This document shows positions 1-9,943 of a stretch of 64,000 nt of DNA, piece by piece (position 1 is the first letter of the stretch; every line of letters starts with the position of its first letter). Under the pieces are notes generated by a model that was not told where the DNA came from, did no database searches, and worked only from the letters and a program-made list of their open reading frames with translations. Made by a program: the position numbers and the translations under genes. Source of the stretch: an uncultured Pseudomonadota bacterium (GTDB lineage: Bacteria > Bdellovibrionota_C > UBA2361 > CALMIO01); assembly GCA_937864035.1 (NCBI GenBank), contig CALMIO010000004.1, forward strand, positions 62,001 to 126,000, in the 5' to 3' direction.

Positions 1-1333
1 TGGTATTGGTCAAGGTGAGTTTTTTGTTGCTAGCGACATTCCGGCTTTGTTGCAATTTACCCGAGAAATTATCATTTTAGAAGATGGGGATTTTGCTGAA
101 ATCTCCAAAGATAAGCTTGAGATATTTGAAAGAGATAAAAGCGGCCAATTGATCCCAACTAAACGAGGGACACAAATAATCAATTGGGATCCAATAACTG
201 CTCAAAAAAGTGGTTATAAACACTTTATGTTGAAAGAGATCTTTGAGCAGGAAACCGTTGTGCGCGACTCTTTTAGGGGGCGCTTGTCCCTTAATCCACC
301 CTCCATAACTTTAAGCGATAGTCTTCATTGGACTCCAGCTCAGATTAAATCTCTTAAAGGTGTTGTTATTATTGGTTGTGGTTCCGCTTGGCATGCTGGC
401 TTAATAGGGAAATTTTATCTTGAAAAATTTGCCCAACTTCCTTGCTATGTTGACTATGCTTCTGAATATCGTTATCGGCCGCAGCTTCTCGATCAGAATT
501 ATTTGGTATTAGCGATTTCCCAGAGCGGAGAAACTCTAGATACGTTAGCGGCTTTTGACAGGGCGCTTGTCAATTTTTCTAAAGAATCTTACAAACCGGC
601 TCCGTTGAGCGCCGCAATTTGTAATGTTGTTGGCTCGTCCTTGGCGCGAAGGTGTCAAAATGTTATTTTTAACCAAGCTGGTCCTGAAATTAGCGTAGCT
701 TCAACCAAAGCTTTCACGACTCAGCTCGTGTGCCTCTACTTGCTATCGCTTTATATTGGTTCGGTAAGAGGTATTATCACTGAAGATCAACTGCAAGTTA
801 AGATTAATGATTTATTAGTTTTACCGAAAGCAATTGCTCAGATACTTGATCAAGCTAAGCAAATCGAAGAGGTAGCAAAAAACTATTTTAAGGCGCGAGA
901 TTTTCTATTTTTAGGCAGAGGCAATTGTTATCCGATTGCTCTTGAGGGGGCGTTAAAATTAAAAGAGATCTCTTACATTCATGCCGAAGGGTATCCGGCT
1001 GGCGAAATGAAACATGGCCCATTAGCTTTAATTGATGAAAACTTGCCGGTGGTCATGTTGCTTAATAAATCTAAAGATCTTTTTGAAAAAAGCTTGGCTA
1101 ATATGAAGGAGGCGCAGGCTCGCGGAGCCCGCGTCATAGCGATTTCAGATGTTGAAGCTGATTATCAGCAGTGGGATGTTAATAATTTGATTCTTGCCCC
1201 TTTTATATCGGAAGATCTTTCGCCGATTCTTTTTACTGTTCCTTTGCAATTACTAGCATATTATGTAGCGGTGCTTAATGGCACGGATGTTGATTTGCCG
1301 CGCAATTTAGCAAAAAGTGTTACAGTTGAATAA
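1..1333 (+). CDS. glmS: Glucosamine-fructose-6-phosphate aminotransferase, 3' part
   Basis: GlmS makes glucosamine-6-phosphate from fructose-6-phosphate and glutamine, the first step towards UDP-GlcNAc for peptidoglycan and lipid A. The gene is cut by the window edge: the reading frame is open from base 2 and already shows GIGQGEFFVASDIPAL, the end of the glutaminase domain. About 170 N-terminal residues, including the catalytic Cys, are missing. Two SIS isomerase domains follow. I see the phosphosugar-binding motif AISQSGETLDTL, then EGALKLKEISYIHAEGYPAG and HGPLALID. The C-terminus DLPRNLAKSVTVE is the conserved GlmS end. Identification is firm. No clear terminator follows the stop codon. 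Confidence 0.97.
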   Translation, partial: GIGQGEFFVASDIPALLQFTREIIILEDGDFAEISKDKLEIFERDKSGQLIPTKRGTQIINWDPITAQKSGYKHFMLKEIFEQETVVRDSFRGRLSLNPPSITLSDSLHWTPAQIKSLKGVVIIGCGSAWHAGLIGKFYLEKFAQLPCYVDYASEYRYRPQLLDQNYLVLAISQSGETLDTLAAFDRALVNFSKESYKPAPLSAAICNVVGSSLARRCQNVIFNQAGPEISVASTKAFTTQLVCLYLLSLYIGSVRGIITEDQLQVKINDLLVLPKAIAQILDQAKQIEEVAKNYFKARDFLFLGRGNCYPIALEGALKLKEISYIHAEGYPAGEMKHGPLALIDENLPVVMLLNKSKDLFEKSLANMKEAQARGARVIAISDVEADYQQWDVNNLILAPFISEDLSPILFTVPLQLLAYYVAVLNGTDVDLPRNLAKSVTVE

Positions 1334-1467
1334 TCTCAGAGGAAAACTCTCGTTCCTTTTTCCCTAGCTGGCATTTAAAGCTTTTTTATTAATCGCTTAT
1401 TGTTTGCCGGCGCTTTTCTTCCCTTCAATATGAAAGCGGCTTAAAAGCAGATTTTTTTAGGTTAGTT

Positions 1468-2442
1468 TTGTTTAGCCGAAGTTTTTCTGCTATAATTATT
1501 CTTTTTAGTCTAAATTTAAATCATATGGCTTCTCTGCTATCACCTTCTGATAGACAACGATCCGTTGGTGAATATGACCCTACTTTGTCCATACAATTGC
1601 CTGCATTTGAAGGCAAAAAGCTTTCCGTTCGCGCGCAATTATATCTTCATCCAAGCTCTAGCTCTCGTCGAGTTGGAATCGTGGGCTACCTTTTTTTTGA
1701 AGGGAAAGAGCCGCTCGTGCTTTTGCCAGTTGAAATTGAAAAGTTACCAAAATGCGGCTTAAATCTTGAAGTTGGATCGCAAACAACCTTTCCGGTTGCC
1801 ACCACCAATGGTAAGGCTACTCAAAGGCTACCAAAGATATATCTTGACGCGCCAAAGACAAGAAAAATTTTAATCTCTGCCAAACAATCGGTTGTTTTCC
1901 CTAAAGAGAGTTTTTCTCTTTATCAACTAAGGCTAATAGTTGATACTTTAAACGGCTCTCCTGCGGAATTAAGCAATCCTAATTATTATCGAGTTAAGGC
2001 ATTGCCGGAAAAAGATCTGCGCCAAATAGCTTTAGCAAATTCATCACTTTCTCAAATCAATAGAGCGATTAATTTGAGTATAAAGTTTCATAACCGAGTT
2101 ATGTCTGGATATGACGATCTATTACGCCCAATTTTATCAGCGCATAATTTGATAAATAAATGTTTTGAAATATATTTACAAGAAAATTTATTAGCTAGCG
2201 GTTTAGTAATAGAAAAAATTGAGAAAAATAAAACTGCCGCGGCACAAAACGTGAGAGCAGGAGATCTCCTGCTTCGCTCAGAAAAACCCCCGCTTTCTGG
2301 CGGGCGAAAAGCAATCGGTGGTCGATCACGGCTTAGATTAACCTATAACGGTGCAAATTCGAGTTTGACCTTAAAAAACGAGGGCCAGATCGGGTGTTTT
2401 GTGATTATCGAATCAATAGATCATCAACCGAACCATTATTAA
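1468..2442 (+). CDS. Unknown exported protein with a PDZ-like C-terminus
   Basis: I do not recognise this family. With the TTG start, the N-terminus reads as a signal peptide: a short n-region with one Arg, then the hydrophobic core AIIILFSL. An ATG at 1525 would remove it. Residues about 55-190 look like a beta-rich extracytoplasmic region. Residues about 240-310 contain GLVIEKIEKNKTAAAQNVRA followed by GDLLL, which resembles the carboxylate-binding part of a PDZ domain (pattern GLVV-x-V-x-x-x-S-P-A-A-x-A-G-L-x-x-G-D). This suggests a periplasmic protein, but that is inference. It lies alone between glmS and a convergent gene, with only 44 bases between the two stop codons. Confidence 0.55.
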   Translation: MFSRSFSAIIILFSLNLNHMASLLSPSDRQRSVGEYDPTLSIQLPAFEGKKLSVRAQLYLHPSSSSRRVGIVGYLFFEGKEPLVLLPVEIEKLPKCGLNLEVGSQTTFPVATTNGKATQRLPKIYLDAPKTRKILISAKQSVVFPKESFSLYQLRLIVDTLNGSPAELSNPNYYRVKALPEKDLRQIALANSSLSQINRAINLSIKFHNRVMSGYDDLLRPILSAHNLINKCFEIYLQENLLASGLVIEKIEKNKTAAAQNVRAGDLLLRSEKPPLSGGRKAIGGRSRLRLTYNGANSSLTLKNEGQIGCFVIIESIDHQPNHY

Positions 2443-2486
2443 AGAAGCGGCGTAACAAGAAAAATTCTCTTTTTATCTTAAATTTT

Positions 2487-3791
2487 CTAAATTTTTTTTA
2501 AGGCTCTTTCTAGATCGGCTATAATATCTCTGGCTGATTCTATGCCAATCGAGAGTCTAATACCACCGGGATTTATTCCAAACTTTATTTGATCTTCAGC
2601 TTTATATGCTGAATGAGTCATTGAACTTGGGTGCTCAATCAGAGTTTTAGTCAGCCCCAAACTAACGGCAAGAGTGATTACATAAGCTTCCTTAGCTATT
2701 ATATTGATTAGATGCTCTCCTAATTTTTGAGAAAGCTTTGCTGAACTGCCCTTGATAATAAAATATACCATATTGCCCGCAACAAAATCTCCATTTTCAT
2801 CGGTTAGTTGTCGGCGGGCTAGAGAAGCGAATGGATAGCTTTTCAGTCCCGGATAAATAACTTGATCGATTTTTGGGTGTCGCTCCAAGAAGCGCGCTAC
2901 TTCAAGGGCGTTTTCACTCTGTTTTTTAAAGCGCAATTTTAGAGTCGGAATTCCGTAGGTTAAGATGTGCCAAGCGGCTGATGGCGCTAACACCGAGCCG
3001 AAATCTTTGCGAATTTCAATTAACTGCTCGGCTGTTTTTTGGTTGTTAGTTATTACTGCTCCGCCGATGTCACAGCCAAAGCCTCCTATGGCTTTTGTTA
3101 GACTGTGGATTACTAGATCTGCTCCATGCTCGAGCGGCCTGCAGGAGATCGGAGTTGGAAATGTATTATCAACCGCGAGTAGAATTTTTTTAGTTATGGT
3201 GCGCTTGCTATTTTCTTTTGCCAAATATTTAGCCAGCGCCGCTATGTCAATTAAGGTCAAATTAGGATTTGTTAAAGACTCAACGTACACTAATCTTGTC
3301 TTTTGATTGATTAAGCAAGCTAAGTTTTTGACCTCGGCTAAATCAGTGAAGTGAGTTTTAATTCCTAATTTTTTGTAGTATTTTGAAAAAAGTGAGTAAC
3401 TACAGCCGTAAATCGCTTGATGCGACACTATTTCGTCGCCGCTTTGGCAGTTTAGCAACGTTGCGGCTTGAACTGCCGCCATCCCGCTTGAGAAAATAAC
3501 GCCAGCCGCGCCTCTTTCGGCTATCGCTAATTGCTCGGCTAACATCATGTTGTTTGGCTCTGCCATTCTTCCATAAAAAAGAATTGGCTGGCGGGCGCTA
3601 TTTAACTTCTGATAGTTGGCAAAACCGCGAGCTCCACGCTTGGCTGATTCAAGCCTATAAGTTGCAGAAGTTGTTAGTGGCGGATTGATATGGTGATCGT
3701 ACTCCCAAAAAGATGTTTTCGCTAAACCGTGAATCAGTCTGCTTTCAATTGAATATGCTGTTTTTGCTTTTGAAATTTTCTTCTTTTTCAT
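2487..3791 (-). CDS. Cys/Met metabolism PLP enzyme (cystathionine gamma-synthase / methionine gamma-lyase family)
   Basis: Fold-type I PLP enzyme of the transsulfuration family, 434 residues against a usual 380-400. The extra length is a Lys-rich N-terminal tail and small loops. The PLP lysine is Lys233 in HSLTKAIGGFG; the cofactor-binding Asp is in AVDNTF (208-211). SSGMAAVQAA (about 101-110) binds the PLP phosphate. The C-terminal domain keeps RLSIGIESARDIIADL. The family covers cystathionine gamma-synthase, cystathionine gamma-lyase, methionine gamma-lyase and O-acylhomoserine sulfhydrylase, and sequence alone does not separate them here. Its place at the end of an amino-acid catabolic block makes a lyase role reasonable, but this is inference. 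Confidence 0.88.
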   Translation of the reverse strand: MKKKKISKAKTAYSIESRLIHGLAKTSFWEYDHHINPPLTTSATYRLESAKRGARGFANYQKLNSARQPILFYGRMAEPNNMMLAEQLAIAERGAAGVIFSSGMAAVQAATLLNCQSGDEIVSHQAIYGCSYSLFSKYYKKLGIKTHFTDLAEVKNLACLINQKTRLVYVESLTNPNLTLIDIAALAKYLAKENSKRTITKKILLAVDNTFPTPISCRPLEHGADLVIHSLTKAIGGFGCDIGGAVITNNQKTAEQLIEIRKDFGSVLAPSAAWHILTYGIPTLKLRFKKQSENALEVARFLERHPKIDQVIYPGLKSYPFASLARRQLTDENGDFVAGNMVYFIIKGSSAKLSQKLGEHLINIIAKEAYVITLAVSLGLTKTLIEHPSSMTHSAYKAEDQIKFGINPGGIRLSIGIESARDIIADLERALKKI

Positions 3792-3802
3792 TGTTTAAGC
3801 CG

Positions 3803-4825
3803 TTATTTTTTATAAGCGTTTTCTAAATTTTTTATGCGCGGCGCTCTTTCTCCAACTCTTTCAGAATATACTGTTTTTGCAAAAATTTCCTTAGGTAAAA
3901 AGGCTAGATTGTGCAATTTTCGGTAGATAGCGTCAGCCGCCAAGCCGTTGGCAATTTCATTTGGGTGAGCGTCTTTGCCGGGCAAAACCGTCAGGCGATC
4001 AGATGGAATGTTTTTAAAAGTTTCAAGTAGATCTATATAGTTTACTTTTAGAAACTCAAGCTCAGCTTGAATTTTTTTATGGTATTCTAAAAAGGGATAA
4101 TTTTCATCTAATTTATTTGATATGAGAGGAAATATAACAGCTAACAAGGGAGTAGAATGTTTGCCGCAAATATCGCGAATTTCCGCGAGAGCGTTTTTAA
4201 AATTCTGGTAAGTTTCGCTGTTTTCTTGATAAAGAGCGCGATAATAATTTAACGTGCGCTTTGCTATCAACCATTTATAAATCTGATTTGATATCAAGGT
4301 GATAAGTTTAAAAGATCCGTACCAATGTTCACTATGATCGGGCACGGAAAAATTTTTTAAAAAAATCTTACGGTCGAGAGGGGCTTTTTCGGTGTCATTT
4401 AGGTTAATTTGGTGAACAATTAAGTCAGCTCCATTTGTTATCGCGTCTTTGACTAAACCTGTTTGGCGTGCCGTATTGCTTCCGGAAAAGCCGTAATTGA
4501 TTATTTCGACTTTCGGCTGTTGGCTATTTAAGTTGAATAACCATTCAAGTCTGCTTGGCAAGGTGTCATATAGCTGAAGATGCGGCGAAAAAGTGAAAGA
4601 ATCACCAACCACAAAAATTCTTATTGTTCCTTCAGCTTTTGGAGGTAAATTTTTTGGCAATCCTCTTAGGTTGCTTGAGTGTTCGGGCAAATAAAACAAA
4701 ACCGGTCTGTCAAATGCCATCTTACTTTCTGGAATTAAGCGCAACCCAATTTCGGCGATTGCTAGAGAGGTAAAAATTCCGAAAAACAGCAGGGTGATTT
4801 TAATAATGAATTCTCGCCAAGCCAT
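3803..4825 (-). CDS. Membrane-anchored SGNH/GDSL-family hydrolase
   Basis: One N-terminal hydrophobic segment (residues about 7-26) would anchor the protein with its catalytic domain outside the cytoplasm. All SGNH blocks are visible: block I VVGDSFTFS with nucleophile Ser76, a Gly in GFSGSNTARQ (block II), Asn in HQINLNDTE (block III), and Asp285/His287 in DAHPNEIANG (block V). The family includes esterases, lipases and O-acetyl-transfer partners acting on sugars or lipids. The substrate cannot be read from sequence. It sits 11 bases downstream of the PLP enzyme's start on the same strand and 7 bases after the P5C dehydrogenase stop, so it is probably co-transcribed with genes it has no obvious link to. 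Confidence 0.85.
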   Translation of the reverse strand: MAWREFIIKITLLFFGIFTSLAIAEIGLRLIPESKMAFDRPVLFYLPEHSSNLRGLPKNLPPKAEGTIRIFVVGDSFTFSPHLQLYDTLPSRLEWLFNLNSQQPKVEIINYGFSGSNTARQTGLVKDAITNGADLIVHQINLNDTEKAPLDRKIFLKNFSVPDHSEHWYGSFKLITLISNQIYKWLIAKRTLNYYRALYQENSETYQNFKNALAEIRDICGKHSTPLLAVIFPLISNKLDENYPFLEYHKKIQAELEFLKVNYIDLLETFKNIPSDRLTVLPGKDAHPNEIANGLAADAIYRKLHNLAFLPKEIFAKTVYSERVGERAPRIKNLENAYKK

Positions 4826-4832
4826 TTTTTCT

Positions 4833-6422
4833 TTATACTAATTCAGGCGAGAAGCCGCGGCGAGTGGTATTTTCGCAGATAACCTTTGTTTCTATCAGTT
4901 GCAACAGATAATCTCCGCCGCCAGCTTTTGAGCCAACGCCCGATAGTTTGAAACCTCCAAATGGTTGTCTCCCAACAATTGCTCCGGTACAGCCGCGATT
5001 GATGTAAAGATTTCCTACTTCAAAAGTTTGCTTTGCAAGCTCGATGTTCGAGATACTGCGGCTAAAAACACCACCAGTCAGGGCGTATTGAGAACGGTTC
5101 GCGATTTTAACTGCCGACTCAAAATCAGGCGCTTGGCGAACCGCTAAAACTGGACCAAAGATCTCTTCGTTCCAAAGCTCTGATTCTTCGGTAACGTCTG
5201 TAAAGATAAGGCTAGGTACGAAGGAGCCGCCGCTCGGAGGTTTTCCTTTGTGGGCGACTGAAAAGATCTTTTCGTTTTTTTCAATAATTTTCGCTATGCG
5301 AGCTTGTGCTTTTTGATCAATGACTGGTCCGAAAAAATTTCCCGGATCTTCCGCTGGTCCGCAAATTAAGCTATCGGCGGCTTGTGATAATCTTTCGCAA
5401 AAGGAGGCATATATATCGCCAACAATAATAAGCCTTGAACAGGCGGAACATTTTTGTCCCGCATAACTAAAAGCGCTTTGTAAAATGGCTTTAATCGCTT
5501 CATCTTGATCGGCGTCCTCATCAACAATAATGGCATTTTTGCCTCCCATTTCCGCTATTACTTTTTTGACATGAAATTGATGATCGAGTGTTTGTGAAGC
5601 TTTTTCAATCATTGATAAACCGACCTCTTTTGAGCCGGTAAATAAAATAATATTGGTATTTGGAGAGCGCACCAACATATCTCCAACCGTGTCGCCTCTT
5701 CCCGGCAGGAAGGTAATTGCCGAAGGAGGCACTCCAGCTTCCAGCAGGATCTTTGAAAACTCATATCCGATTAACGAACCTTGAGCGGCTGGTTTAAAAA
5801 CTACCCTGTTGCCAGCGATTAAAGCGGCGACCGTCATTCCGCAAGCGATAGCGAGTGGAAAATTCCAAGGAGAGATGACGACGGCGTTGCCGCGCCCAAA
5901 GTAAATTTGAGTATTTTGTTCCCCGGGTAGGTTAAATAGTTTACGCGGGTGGCCGTATTGATCGATCCAAGCCGCGTAGTATTCGCAAAAATCAATCGCT
6001 TCGACGACATCGGCGTCGGCTTCGCGCCACGACTTGCCAGCCTCATAAACGATAATCGCGGCTAACCTTAAACGTTCCTGCCTGAGAATATCGGCCGCCT
6101 GCTTGATTATTTTTGAACGGCTATTTGGCGGCAACTTTGACCATCCATCTTGCAGTGTTGCTTGTTGGTCTTTGATAATTAGCTTAGTTAATTTCTCTCC
6201 CGCCAACTGAATTTCGGCTACCGTCAGGCTAGAGTGGGAGGGACAAAGATGGCGATAACTATCCTCTCCGGCTTGCTCTTTGCCGAGAAAAATAGGCTTT
6301 ACTTGAAACGCTCCTTTGCTCAGGGCAGTTTGAATCGCTAAAATACCATCGGCAAAAACTTTTCTGGTTTTAGGGATCGCGAAATCAAGCGGAGGTTCGT
6401 TTTTAAATTCAGTGGGTTCCAT
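4833..6422 (-). CDS. pruA: Delta-1-pyrroline-5-carboxylate dehydrogenase
   Basis: Oxidises glutamate gamma-semialdehyde (from P5C) to glutamate with NAD+, the second step of proline catabolism. At 529 residues it fits the long P5CDH branch of aldehyde dehydrogenases. The catalytic Cys325 is in AGQKCSACSR and the general-base Glu291 is in AEMGGKNAII. VVISPWNFPLAIA (181-193) and FTGSKEVG (261-268) build the Rossmann site. The neighbour upstream in the transcript is proline dehydrogenase, with 22 bases between the genes, so the two halves of a PutA system are separate but adjacent. The ATG has no clear Shine-Dalgarno sequence. Confidence 0.95.
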   Translation of the reverse strand: MEPTEFKNEPPLDFAIPKTRKVFADGILAIQTALSKGAFQVKPIFLGKEQAGEDSYRHLCPSHSSLTVAEIQLAGEKLTKLIIKDQQATLQDGWSKLPPNSRSKIIKQAADILRQERLRLAAIIVYEAGKSWREADADVVEAIDFCEYYAAWIDQYGHPRKLFNLPGEQNTQIYFGRGNAVVISPWNFPLAIACGMTVAALIAGNRVVFKPAAQGSLIGYEFSKILLEAGVPPSAITFLPGRGDTVGDMLVRSPNTNIILFTGSKEVGLSMIEKASQTLDHQFHVKKVIAEMGGKNAIIVDEDADQDEAIKAILQSAFSYAGQKCSACSRLIIVGDIYASFCERLSQAADSLICGPAEDPGNFFGPVIDQKAQARIAKIIEKNEKIFSVAHKGKPPSGGSFVPSLIFTDVTEESELWNEEIFGPVLAVRQAPDFESAVKIANRSQYALTGGVFSRSISNIELAKQTFEVGNLYINRGCTGAIVGRQPFGGFKLSGVGSKAGGGDYLLQLIETKVICENTTRRGFSPELV

Positions 6423-6444
6423 ATTGAAATATTTCTTGTTGCTC

Positions 6445-7821
6445 TTAATTTATAAATTTAGGAGGTTGAATTAAACTTTCAATATCTTGACCTTCAAAGA
6501 AACTCCGCCTTAGAAATGACTCGTTAGAGCTGTTTTCAAGAAGCCTCCTCACTAGGTATCCCATGCCTGGCAGAATTTCGCCAAGCGGCACGTAGTAGCG
6601 GACTAAATAATCTCGCGCGCTAAATACCCTTCCAATTGGATCGGCCATTCCGTACAGCAGTTGTATTTCAAACTTATTTTTGTCAAGAGAGTAATGTTCT
6701 GCTAAAGCAATTGCGTGGGATAGAGATCTCACGTTGTGAGAGGCTATAGAAGCTACTACTAAATTGTGATTGGCAAATAGTATGTCAGTCAAACGCTCAA
6801 AATTAGCATCGGTTGATTCTTTATTCGCGAACAAAGGAGATTCCCAACCATTTTGGCGAGCGATTGTGTTTTCATGATCCCAGTAAGCTCCCTTAACTAA
6901 TCTAATTCCAATTGGCGCTCCCCGTTTTTCAGCAAAGCTTAAAAGATCATTTAATATAACTTCGCTATTTTTAGCGTAGGCTTGCAGGGCAATCGCTGGT
7001 AGATGAAAAGATCTTAAAACCGATTCGCTAAAGACCCTTTTAAAAACTTCGTAAATTAAATGATTATTGCCGGCATCTTCAGCGTCAACGCAAATAGTGG
7101 CTTTTAGCGAAGCCGCCTTTATAGCGATTGTATAAAGGCGCTCAGAGAGTTTTTCTATGCTGCGTTTATAATTTAGAGAGGAGCACTGGGAATAAAGAGC
7201 AGTCAGTTTGACAGAGATTGCTATCGCCGAAGACTCAGTACGGTGATTTTTTAGATAGCCGGTAAGCATTGGCCAATCTTTGACAGCGGCAAGCTGGTCA
7301 AGCGTTTCTAAATACCGCTTTAGATAATTTTCCGATTCAATTTCGCTGACCGCGTATTCTCCAAGCAAGTCTATTGTGAAAGCTGAATTATGGCGGCGGA
7401 TCTTTTTTAGCGCTGGCAAGGCATCTTTAGCGTCAATCCCAGCGATAAACTGTTTGGCCATCTGGCGCACGCCAAACTTTGTGGCTTGGGCAGTAAAAAA
7501 TGATCGGATGATACCAGGGTTTTCTCCCAAGCTCCAAGCTAAAATCGAAGAAAATTCTTTTGCTTGAGTACCTAAATACTCATGTACATGACGAGCAATT
7601 GATTTGGCGGAGCGTAGACTAGCTAAGACATCAACCAAGCGAAATAGATTAACCTTCAGATCTGGCTTTGTAATTGACCAAGCCATCATCTTGCCATTAA
7701 TAGAGCTGAGAGAAAATGTCGAAGGTTGCTCTTTGCCGATTTCTTTGAATATCTCTCTAGCAACTTGTTGGGTCTTCCCCTCAAAATTATTATCTGATTT
7801 ATTGGCGGTTAAGTTAGGCAT
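6445..7821 (-). CDS. Proline dehydrogenase
   Basis: FAD enzyme that oxidises proline to P5C, passing electrons to quinone. The C-terminal half is a PRODH barrel. GIRLVKGAYWDHE (305-317) and GMGYLVRRLLENSSNESFLRR-type signature at 419-439 carry the conserved Lys, Tyr and Arg residues that hold FAD and proline. At 458 residues it is longer than the 300-residue monofunctional Gram-positive enzyme. It has about 150 extra helical N-terminal residues, as in the PRODH part of PutA but without the ribbon-helix-helix DNA-binding module. It is followed directly by P5C dehydrogenase. No signal for autoregulation is visible. Confidence 0.94.
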   Translation of the reverse strand: MPNLTANKSDNNFEGKTQQVAREIFKEIGKEQPSTFSLSSINGKMMAWSITKPDLKVNLFRLVDVLASLRSAKSIARHVHEYLGTQAKEFSSILAWSLGENPGIIRSFFTAQATKFGVRQMAKQFIAGIDAKDALPALKKIRRHNSAFTIDLLGEYAVSEIESENYLKRYLETLDQLAAVKDWPMLTGYLKNHRTESSAIAISVKLTALYSQCSSLNYKRSIEKLSERLYTIAIKAASLKATICVDAEDAGNNHLIYEVFKRVFSESVLRSFHLPAIALQAYAKNSEVILNDLLSFAEKRGAPIGIRLVKGAYWDHENTIARQNGWESPLFANKESTDANFERLTDILFANHNLVVASIASHNVRSLSHAIALAEHYSLDKNKFEIQLLYGMADPIGRVFSARDYLVRYYVPLGEILPGMGYLVRRLLENSSNESFLRRSFFEGQDIESLIQPPKFIN

Positions 7822-7946
7822 AACTAATATTTTGCTTCAGAGTTTGGCTAAACATCAAGAGGCATCTGCCCGCCAAATAATAGTAATCTAAAAAGTCGTT
7901 AATTATGGGTAATCTTATTTTATATTTAGTTTGCTGGTAAACTGGT

Positions 7947-9926
7947 TTAGATACTAATGATTGCTAACGGCTCGCCAGCCGCTATGTTTTGTCCAACTTG
8001 CACCAACAGTTCTTGAAGAACCGCTTGACGCGGAGTTTTAATACCGTGTTCCATTTTCATTGATTCAATTGTGATTATTATTTCTCCAGCCGAAATAGGC
8101 GAACCCACTTGCTTGTGAATTTTAATTACTTTCCCCGGCAAGTTTGACGCGATTTGGTCGCTTTGGAGATGATCAGTTTGTTTGTTTTTGTCCGCTCGAT
8201 TAATTTTAAAGTGAGATATTGGCTTGATCGTGTGAGAGCCTAATGAGCCATAAGAGTAATATAAGTCGCCGCTTAAAATAAATCCAATTGTGTAATCGAT
8301 TTTATTAAGAGTGAACGAAATCAACCTGTTTTTTCTGGAAACTTCAAGTTTTTCGATGTCCAAGTTGAGGGTTGTTTGATCGTTTAGATGAACTGTTATT
8401 TTTGGATGGTTAGAGAAATTAATTTTCGCCTTGAGAACTTGATCTATTAGAAACTCCGATTCTTTTAACAACGAAAGTTCTGAACCGATTAAACGATAAG
8501 CAATCTCCGATCTAGACAATATTTTGAAAAATATAAATCCTGCAGCTATCAAAGCGGCGTCTTGAAGATACAGCTCTTTGATATTTAATCGATCGACGGT
8601 ATGAATAGAATATTTGCCGGTTGCGAAATTTTCAAGACTAAGAAGGTGTTGCAAAAGCGAAGAGTTGTTCTCAATGCCTGCGATCTCAAGTTCACTTATG
8701 GCGCGCCGCGCTTTAGCTATAGCTTGTTGGCGATTTTCTCCTGATACTATGATCTTAGCGATTAGCGAGTCGTAATAATGAGTAATTAAGTCGCCGGTCG
8801 TGAAGCCAAAGTCATTTCTCACGTTTTTTGGAAGTTTGAATTTGGTTAATAATCCTGCGCTTGGAGCAAACTCCACCAATGGCGCTTCGGCGCAAAGTCT
8901 TAATTCAATCGCGTGAGCTGATGGTTTTATTGGAGCGCGAGAATTTTCTAGCGCAGACTTTAAAGATTCGCCGCTAGCGATTTTAATTTGAGCCGCTACC
9001 AAATCTAGACCTGTTACCTCTTCGCTGACCGGATGTTCGACTTGAAGCCTAGTGTTGACTTCCAAAAAATAAAATTTTTCTGATGGGGTTAATAGAAATT
9101 CGACCGTTCCAGCTGATTGGTATCCGGAAAAAGCCAGCAGTTTTTCAGCCGCGGCGTAAATTTGTTTCCTGATGTTGCCAGAGATAAAGGGAGCTGGCGC
9201 TTCTTCGATAATCTTTTGTCTTTTTCTTTGCAAACTGCAATCGCGATCTGAAATAGCCGCTATTTCGCCATGTTTGTCGGCGAGAATTTGAATCTCTATG
9301 TGTCTTGCTTCTTCAATAAAAGGTTCTATAAACAGGGTGCCATCGGCGAAAAATTTTGCGGCCTCGGCGCTTGCCGCTTCAATATTAGTTTGTAACTCCT
9401 CTGGGCGGCGAACAATCCGCATACCCCTGCCACCGCCGCCAGCGGCAGCTTTAATGATTAAGGGAAAAGTTATTTCTGACAAATTTGCCGGAAAATTATC
9501 TGTTTGTTTAACTTCAATTGTCTTAAGTATAGGGACGCCAGCAAGAGAGGCGATTTTTTTTGCAGAGATCTTGTCGCCATAAGCGCGAATAGATTTTGCT
9601 TGAGGACCGATAAAAATCAGACCGGCTTTTTCTAAAGCTTCGGCAAAGAGTGGGTTTTCGGAAAGAAAACCATACCCCGGGTGCACCGCTTCGACTTTTA
9701 ATTCTAAGCAGGCTTTAACTATCTTATTAATGTTCAGGTATGATGCCAAAGCTTCAGCTGGACCAATCTCAACCGCTTGGTTAGCGAGTTTAACATGCAA
9801 GGAGCTACGATCGGCGGTCGAATAAACGGCAACGGTTTCGATCCCAAGTTTGTGAGCAGTTTTGATTATTCTGCAAGAGATCTCGCCGCGATTTGCGATC
9901 AGTATTTTTTTGATTTTAGTTGACAC
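7947..9926 (-). CDS. mccA: Biotin-containing acyl-CoA carboxylase alpha subunit (MccA type)
   Basis: Carries biotin carboxylase and biotin carrier domains in one 659-residue chain. It loads CO2 from bicarbonate on biotin at the expense of ATP for transfer by the beta subunit. The N-terminus KKILIANRGEISCRII is the classic biotin carboxylase start. The ATP-grasp loop KAAAGGGGRGMRIV lies near residue 160. EVNTRLQVEHPVSEEVTGLD holds the catalytic residues. The biotinyl lysine is Lys624 in ESMKMEHGI. The start is GTG. The beta subunit lies 17 bases upstream on the same strand and is of methylcrotonyl-CoA type, so leucine degradation is the best guess. Propionyl- or geranyl-CoA carboxylase remain possible. 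Confidence 0.92.
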   Translation of the reverse strand: MSTKIKKILIANRGEISCRIIKTAHKLGIETVAVYSTADRSSLHVKLANQAVEIGPAEALASYLNINKIVKACLELKVEAVHPGYGFLSENPLFAEALEKAGLIFIGPQAKSIRAYGDKISAKKIASLAGVPILKTIEVKQTDNFPANLSEITFPLIIKAAAGGGGRGMRIVRRPEELQTNIEAASAEAAKFFADGTLFIEPFIEEARHIEIQILADKHGEIAAISDRDCSLQRKRQKIIEEAPAPFISGNIRKQIYAAAEKLLAFSGYQSAGTVEFLLTPSEKFYFLEVNTRLQVEHPVSEEVTGLDLVAAQIKIASGESLKSALENSRAPIKPSAHAIELRLCAEAPLVEFAPSAGLLTKFKLPKNVRNDFGFTTGDLITHYYDSLIAKIIVSGENRQQAIAKARRAISELEIAGIENNSSLLQHLLSLENFATGKYSIHTVDRLNIKELYLQDAALIAAGFIFFKILSRSEIAYRLIGSELSLLKESEFLIDQVLKAKINFSNHPKITVHLNDQTTLNLDIEKLEVSRKNRLISFTLNKIDYTIGFILSGDLYYSYGSLGSHTIKPISHFKINRADKNKQTDHLQSDQIASNLPGKVIKIHKQVGSPISAGEIIITIESMKMEHGIKTPRQAVLQELLVQVGQNIAAGEPLAIISI

Positions 9927-9943
9927 GGGTTTTGAGTTTCCCT

